The position numbers and the translations under genes are program-made. A stretch of 64,000 bases of DNA from Oceanitalea sp047302425 (GTDB taxonomy: Bacteria; Actinomycetota; Actinomycetes; Actinomycetales; Actinomycetaceae): positions 1,922,001 to 1,986,000 of the forward strand of contig NZ_CP154855.1 in assembly GCF_047302425.1 (NCBI RefSeq), read 5' to 3'. Below, one piece after another: positions 60,543-64,000 of the stretch (its first letter is position 1; each line of letters opens with the position of its first letter). The notes under the pieces were generated by a model. That model did not search any database, was not told the origin of the DNA, and saw nothing but the letters and a program-made list of their open reading frames with translations.

Positions 60543-61150
60543 GCAGCTACACGATCCCGTACGTGACCGAACGAAGCGGCGGCGTCGAACGGTCGCTGGA
60601 CGTCTACAGCAGGCTGCTCGCCGAGCGGATCGTCTACCTCGGGACGGAGATCGACGACGGCGTCGCCAACGCCCTCATCGCCCAGCTTTTCCATCTCGAG
60701 TCGGTCGGGCCCGACCTGCCGATCAGCCTCTACATCAACTCACCCGGCGGGTCGCCGTCGGCGATGCTCGCCGTGTACGACACGCTCCAGTACATCGCCC
60801 CAGAGGTAGGAACCGTCTGCGTGGGGCAGGCGGTGGGACCGGCAGCGGTCCTGCTCGCCGGCGGGGCGCCTGGGCAGCGGGCGGTGCTCGCCCACGCCAG
60901 GGTCGTGCTCCACCAGCCATCCGCCCGCGGGGAGGGCACGATCCCGGACCTGATCCTCCACGCAGACGAGCTCGCCCGGGTGCGCGCCGAGCTCGAGGAG
61001 GTCCTCGCACGGCACACGGGCAAGGACGTCGTGACGCTGCGCCGAGACACGGACCGTGACCGCGTCCTGACCGCGCAGGCCGCCGTCGACTACGGCCTGG
61101 CCGACCATGTGCTCACCGTGCGGCCACGACCCGCGGCAGTACGCCGATAG
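60539..61150 (+). CDS. ClpP-like subunit lacking the catalytic serine
   Basis: A 203-residue ClpP paralogue (DLPISLYINSPGGSPSAMLAVYDTLQYI, RVVLHQPSARGEG, YGLADHVL). At the catalytic serine position the usual G-Q-A-A-S-M is replaced by GQAVGPAAVLL, leaving Gly100. His125 and Asp174 are retained with exactly the family spacing (25 and 49 residues), which fixes the alignment. It should not hydrolyse peptides itself but may shape a hetero-oligomeric chamber or ATPase docking with the upstream active ClpP, like ClpR subunits of plastids and cyanobacteria. ATG overlaps the upstream stop (ATGA). Confidence 0.88.
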   Translation: MSSYTIPYVTERSGGVERSLDVYSRLLAERIVYLGTEIDDGVANALIAQLFHLESVGPDLPISLYINSPGGSPSAMLAVYDTLQYIAPEVGTVCVGQAVGPAAVLLAGGAPGQRAVLAHARVVLHQPSARGEGTIPDLILHADELARVRAELEEVLARHTGKDVVTLRRDTDRDRVLTAQAAVDYGLADHVLTVRPRPAAVRR

Positions 61151-61267
61151 CGGTCTCTTCGAGGGCGTGCGGCGACCGCCGGACGCGCAGGTCGGCTGCC
61201 GCGTGGGCGGCGGAGTCCTCGGCGAGTCGGGGGAGTGGCCTCGGCCCGGATCAGGCGGCGGGCCGGA

Positions 61268-61636
61268 TCAGGCGGCGAGCAGGACGGCGTCCGGACGGCG
61301 GGCGGTCGCCTGGCGGCGGAGGGCTTCCTGCCGGCTCCCGCTGTGTGCTGCGCCGTCGACGACGCTGAGGTGACGTGGCCGCTGGGCGTCGAGGACGAGG
61401 GTCACCCGGCGTGTGACGTCGGCGAGGGTGAGGTCCAGTGCGCCCGCGACGGCGGCGAGGACCTCCGACGATGGTTCCTTGCGGCCACGCTCCACCTCGG
61501 AGAGGTACTGCGGGGAGACACCCGCACGCGCGGCCACGTCGGCCAAGCGCTCGCCACGGCAGCGTCGGGCCTCTCGAAGGACCGCCCCCGCGACGTCGCG
61601 CCAGAGGGCCAGGTCCCTTCGCGCCACCGGTGCCAT
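61268..61636 (-). CDS. ClgR/PopR-like XRE-family transcriptional regulator of clp genes
   Basis: A 122-residue DNA-binding protein. The helix-turn-helix LREARRCRGERLADVAARAGVSPQYLSEVERGRKEPSSEVLAAVAGALDLTLADV in outline (residues about 20-75) is the ClgR/PopR pattern, with the YLSEVERGRKEPSSE signature. ClgR and PopR activate clpP genes in actinobacteria and are themselves Clp substrates; control of the facing clpP pair is inferred from location. The protein ends in Leu-Ala-Ala, a C-terminus compatible with ClpX-type recognition. ATG at 61636 is six bases from TAGTCT. Confidence 0.82.
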   Translation of the reverse strand: MAPVARRDLALWRDVAGAVLREARRCRGERLADVAARAGVSPQYLSEVERGRKEPSSEVLAAVAGALDLTLADVTRRVTLVLDAQRPRHLSVVDGAAHSGSRQEALRRQATARRPDAVLLAA

Positions 61637-61642
61637 GCACAG

Positions 61643-61648
61643 AGACTA
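61643..61648 (-). promoter_or_regulatory. TAGTCT -10 box, leaderless start of the ClgR/PopR-like gene
   Basis: On the minus strand TAGTCT, six bases, then ATG at 61636. Confidence 0.5.
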
Positions 61649-61755
61649 GGGGCGCCGTGCCGGTGCCGTGAGGGCGTCCGCCCACGGCGAACGGCACCGA
61701 TCGCGTTCCCAGCATTGCGGCGAGCGCTCCCTGCGAGCGCGCGAGTACGCCGTAC

Positions 61756-63294
61756 CTAGAACGGTGGCTCGGAGCCCCACAGTGTCGCCGGTGCCGTCCC
61801 GGGCGAGCGAGTGGGCGCAGGCGCCCCCGAGGATCCCGCACGCTGTCCCGTGGTCCTCGCCGGGGTCGGCGGGACCGTCACCTCGCTCTTCGCGGACCTC
61901 TCGCTGCCGGACGGCCGGGAGAGCTCCGCCCTGCCGACGGACCGGTCGGCGAGCTGGTGGGGGACGGTGCTGGGGTCGGGCAGGCGAGTGCCCTCGGTAT
62001 CTCGGAACGTCGTGCCGATGTGGGTGCCGTTGGGGCGGTGGAAGTCGAAGCCGTCCGGCCGCGGCGTGATGCGCACGTCGATCTGGTGGACGAGGTGGTG
62101 GTGGTAGCTGCACAGGCAGATGCCCTCGGTCAGCGAGGTGCTCCCGCCGCGGGAGAACCAGGTGATGTGGTGGACCTCGGACCAGGAGGCGCGCAGCCGG
62201 CAGCCGGGCCACTGGCACCGGCGGTCGCGGGTCATGATCGCCCGGCGCAGCTCCTTGGTGTAGGTGCGCTGGGTGCGCCCGACGTCGAGGGGGACGCCCT
62301 TCGCGTTCATGACCATGCGCGTGAACTCGCTGTCGCACATGAGCCGCTCGAGCTCGCCGAGCGGAACGACGGTGCCGTCCTCGAGCTGGGCGGGCGGCAC
62401 CTGCGGCCAGGCCGGGCGCGGCTGGTCGGGACAGGCCTCGAAGCGTCGGCGGCGGGCCAGGACGCCCACCCAGGTCTCCTCGGTGACGATCAGCGACAGG
62501 TGGGGGCGGACCTGGGCACCGACGAGGGCGGAGCCGACCTGCAGGGTGCGGCCGGCCATGGTGGTGAGGGCGTCGGCCATGCGCTGCTCGCGGGTGCGAT
62601 CGTCGTCCGCGGCCGGGCGTCCGACGATCGCCTCCAGCGCGGTGCGCAGCTCCTCGCCCGCGACGGCGTCGAGGAAGAACTCACCGGCAACGCCGCCGGC
62701 GTGCTTCCGCATGGTCAGCGACCGGCGGCGCCGGGCCGCGTCGAACTCGGCCTGCGCCGCGGCGGAGTCGATGGTGGCGGACCAGGCACGCGCCTGCTTG
62801 GCGAGCTCGGGAGCGCTCAGCTGGCCACGGGTGGCACGCGTGACGAGGTCGTCCAGGCCGCCGGCGTCGAGGGCCGCCTGGACCTCGGTGGAGGCCTTGT
62901 CCCGCAGCCGGGTGAGAGTTCTCGCGTGCTCGAGGTTGAGCTCACCGCGCTCGACAGCCTCGGCCACCGCCGGCATCTCCGCGAGCCCCTGTGCCAGCTG
63001 CACGTCGCCCACCGCGGAGCCGCGACCCGTCCCGGTCTTCCGGGACCTCCAGTCGGCGAAGTCCCGGTCGCGGACCGAAGCCCACCGGCCCTGTTCCCGG
63101 TGAGCCAGCAGCACCTGGCCGCGGTAGACGGTCAGCTCCTGGATGGCGGCGTCCAGGCTCGCGATGACACTCTCCCGGGTCTCGTTCGCCCACGAGCCGG
63201 CCGCGCCGCCGGGCGCCGAGTCCCGCAGGGCGGAAACGCTGCGTCGCACCGTGTCGGCGAGGAGAGCGGGCGCGGGTGACTCCGACGTGGTCAT
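61756..63294 (-). CDS. DUF222/13E12-repeat protein with C-terminal HNH nuclease domain
   Basis: A 512-residue protein. The central DUF222 region includes ELNLEHARTLTRLRDKASTEVQAALDAGGLDD. The C-terminal HNH domain has CQWPGCRLRASWSEVHHITWFSRGGSTSL and CSYHHHLVHQ, with paired Cys and the catalytic His-His. Such genes are repeated many times in actinobacterial genomes (13E12 family) and are thought to be mobile or selfish nucleases; the role is not established. ATG at 63294 follows GGAGG. The C-terminal 70 residues are low-complexity. Confidence 0.88.
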   Translation of the reverse strand: MTTSESPAPALLADTVRRSVSALRDSAPGGAAGSWANETRESVIASLDAAIQELTVYRGQVLLAHREQGRWASVRDRDFADWRSRKTGTGRGSAVGDVQLAQGLAEMPAVAEAVERGELNLEHARTLTRLRDKASTEVQAALDAGGLDDLVTRATRGQLSAPELAKQARAWSATIDSAAAQAEFDAARRRRSLTMRKHAGGVAGEFFLDAVAGEELRTALEAIVGRPAADDDRTREQRMADALTTMAGRTLQVGSALVGAQVRPHLSLIVTEETWVGVLARRRRFEACPDQPRPAWPQVPPAQLEDGTVVPLGELERLMCDSEFTRMVMNAKGVPLDVGRTQRTYTKELRRAIMTRDRRCQWPGCRLRASWSEVHHITWFSRGGSTSLTEGICLCSYHHHLVHQIDVRITPRPDGFDFHRPNGTHIGTTFRDTEGTRLPDPSTVPHQLADRSVGRAELSRPSGSERSAKSEVTVPPTPARTTGQRAGSSGAPAPTRSPGTAPATLWGSEPPF

Positions 63295-63317
63295 TGCCTC
63301 CACCTCCCGTGGTCGAA

Positions 63318-63332
63318 CGCTTGTACTAAGCG
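63318..63332. promoter_or_regulatory. Palindrome upstream of the DUF222-HNH gene
   Basis: CGCTTGTACTAAGCG has exact 5-bp arms around a GTACT centre, 23 bases before the ATG. On the minus strand it reads CGCTTAGTACAAGCG and overlaps TACGCT-like promoter sequence. Possible operator. Confidence 0.3.
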
Positions 63333-63548
63333 TAGTGCCGGGGTCTGACACGCAGGCTGGGCGGGACGGGCGATGTGGACGACGGCGGTATCCACACCTC
63401 CCGGAAGAACTCTGCGCTCGGCGGGAAAGCGGGCGGGGAGCGGGGGAGGAGGAGCCGTCGGCACGGCAGACGCCGGATCTCTCGAATGCCTTCCGCCCGA
63501 GCCGGGGGCGCGGCACGATGAACGCCTCGCCGCGACGAAGGGGGCCCC

Positions 63549-64000
63549 ATGACACTCGCAGGACACGCTGCCGCGCTGGAGGGCCTCCGCGGCGTGCTTC
63601 GCGGCCCGGTCCGGCTCCCCGGGGACCCCGACTTCGACGACGTCCGCCGCCCGTGGAACCTCAGCGTCGAGCAGGGCGTCGCGGCCGTCGTCTCCGCCGC
63701 CGACGCGGCCGACGTCGCGGAGCTCGTCCGCTACGCCGCCCGTGTCGGCGTCGGGGTCTCCCCGCAGCCGATCGGGCACGGTGCCACAGGCTCGGCGGCG
63801 GGCACCGTCCTCCTGCGCACCGGCCAGCTGGACCGGATCGACGTCGACCCGGTCGCCCGGACCGCGAGGATCGGCGCCGGCGTGCGCTCGGGCGACCTTC
63901 AGCGCGCCGTCGCGGAGCACGGTCTCACCGCGCTCCCGGGCAGCTCGCCGGAGGTGAGTGTCGCCGGCGTCGCCCTCGGGGGCGGCCTCAGCTGGTTCGG
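63549..64000 (+). CDS. FAD-binding (PCMH-type) oxidoreductase, N-terminal part (3' end outside window)
   Basis: An open frame from ATG 63549 to the window edge, 150 residues visible. GFDDVRRPWNLSVEQGVAAVV-like entry, PQPIGHGATGSAAGTVLLRTGQLDRIDVDP and GSSPEVSVAGVALGGGLSW match the FAD-PCMH domain of glycolate-oxidase/BBE-type flavoproteins. The expected covalent-flavin His position would be in IGHGATG. The substrate cannot be inferred. It is divergent from the DUF222-HNH gene across a 254-base gap that shows the 63318 palindrome and little else. Confidence 0.8.
   Translation, partial: MTLAGHAAALEGLRGVLRGPVRLPGDPDFDDVRRPWNLSVEQGVAAVVSAADAADVAELVRYAARVGVGVSPQPIGHGATGSAAGTVLLRTGQLDRIDVDPVARTARIGAGVRSGDLQRAVAEHGLTALPGSSPEVSVAGVALGGGLSWF

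Noticed and set aside
60539..61150. Second clpP as a pseudogene
   Set aside because: The frame is intact, start and stop overlap properly with the upstream gene, and all structural motifs plus His and Asp are kept. Loss of Ser looks like specialisation rather than decay.
61247..61280. Short direct repeat CGGATCAGGCGGCG at the clpP/regulator junction as an attachment site
   Set aside because: The two copies are almost adjacent and no integrase or tRNA is near. It is more likely a small local duplication at the 3' end of the regulator gene.
61756..63294. DUF222-HNH gene as part of an insertion sequence
   Set aside because: No terminal inverted repeats or target duplication were found around it, and no transposase is present. 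The 13E12 family is dispersed but its mobility cannot be shown here.

Overview
The window is very GC-rich, gene-dense chromosomal DNA from a high-GC Gram-positive bacterium of the order Micrococcales. The suggestion of a Georgenia/Cellulomonas-like organism is inference. It rests on the SepH, DUF4193, DUF3093, DUF3710, DUF3159, DUF5998 and DUF3000 genes, a phosphatidylinositol-mannoside operon, a second type II topoisomerase A subunit (ParC type), a sortase-anchored secreted enzyme, FemX-type peptidoglycan-bridge enzymes and pyruvate formate-lyase together. No rRNA, phage, insertion sequence or CRISPR array is present. No stretch longer than 300 bases lacks a gene.

Layout. 1-3136: end of a GNAT enzyme, a VOC protein and parC (minus). 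3245-6975: a LacI-type operator and a 1203-residue secreted PL9 pectate-lyase-like protein with an LPVTG anchor. 7018-13320: a GNAT/acyl-CoA synthetase fusion, DUF5998, an alkaline-phosphatase-like enzyme, thymidine kinase and, convergent, sepH. 13478-24760: the conserved actinobacterial block of inositol monophosphatase, DUF4193, DUF3093, dut, DUF3710, OB-fold protein, DUF3159, two TrkA/CeoBC proteins, a degenerate APC permease, a TrmA-type methyltransferase and aconitase. 24820-25707: a DinB-like gene bracketed by inverted arrays of one 18-bp repeat. 25805-35142: dxs, pflB-pflA, a FadB-type multienzyme, rnd and DUF3000. 35233-42220: an ATP-grasp ligase, RlmA-like and other methyltransferases, yaaA, an LLM flavin enzyme and two FemX-like genes. 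42226-49145: the glgX-treY-treZ-(unknown) operon. 49260-51770: pabC, pabB and four tRNAs. 51860-58546: maleylpyruvate-isomerase-like gene, then thrS-HIT-pgsA-patA-pimA-LemA-like. 58629-64000: PrsW, two ClpP paralogues with a ClgR/PopR-like regulator, a DUF222-HNH protein and the start of an FAD-dependent oxidoreductase.

How the genes work together. glgX, treY and treZ make trehalose from glycogen-type glucan. pgsA, patA and pimA build phosphatidylinositol mannosides. pflB/pflA give anaerobic pyruvate cleavage. pabB/pabC make p-aminobenzoate. The FemX pair and perhaps the ATP-grasp ligase modify the peptidoglycan bridge. dut and tdk serve dTTP metabolism.

The most unusual points are: (i) a ClpP pair in which the second subunit has Gly at the catalytic Ser position, facing a ClgR/PopR-type regulator; (ii) inverted tandem 18-bp arrays around the DinB-like gene; (iii) a dispersed intergenic repeat that shares the GCCGACAGC head with those arrays and flanks a methyltransferase gene as inverted copies; (iv) at least a dozen genes with a TANNNT box 6-8 nt before the start codon, the signature of leaderless transcription.
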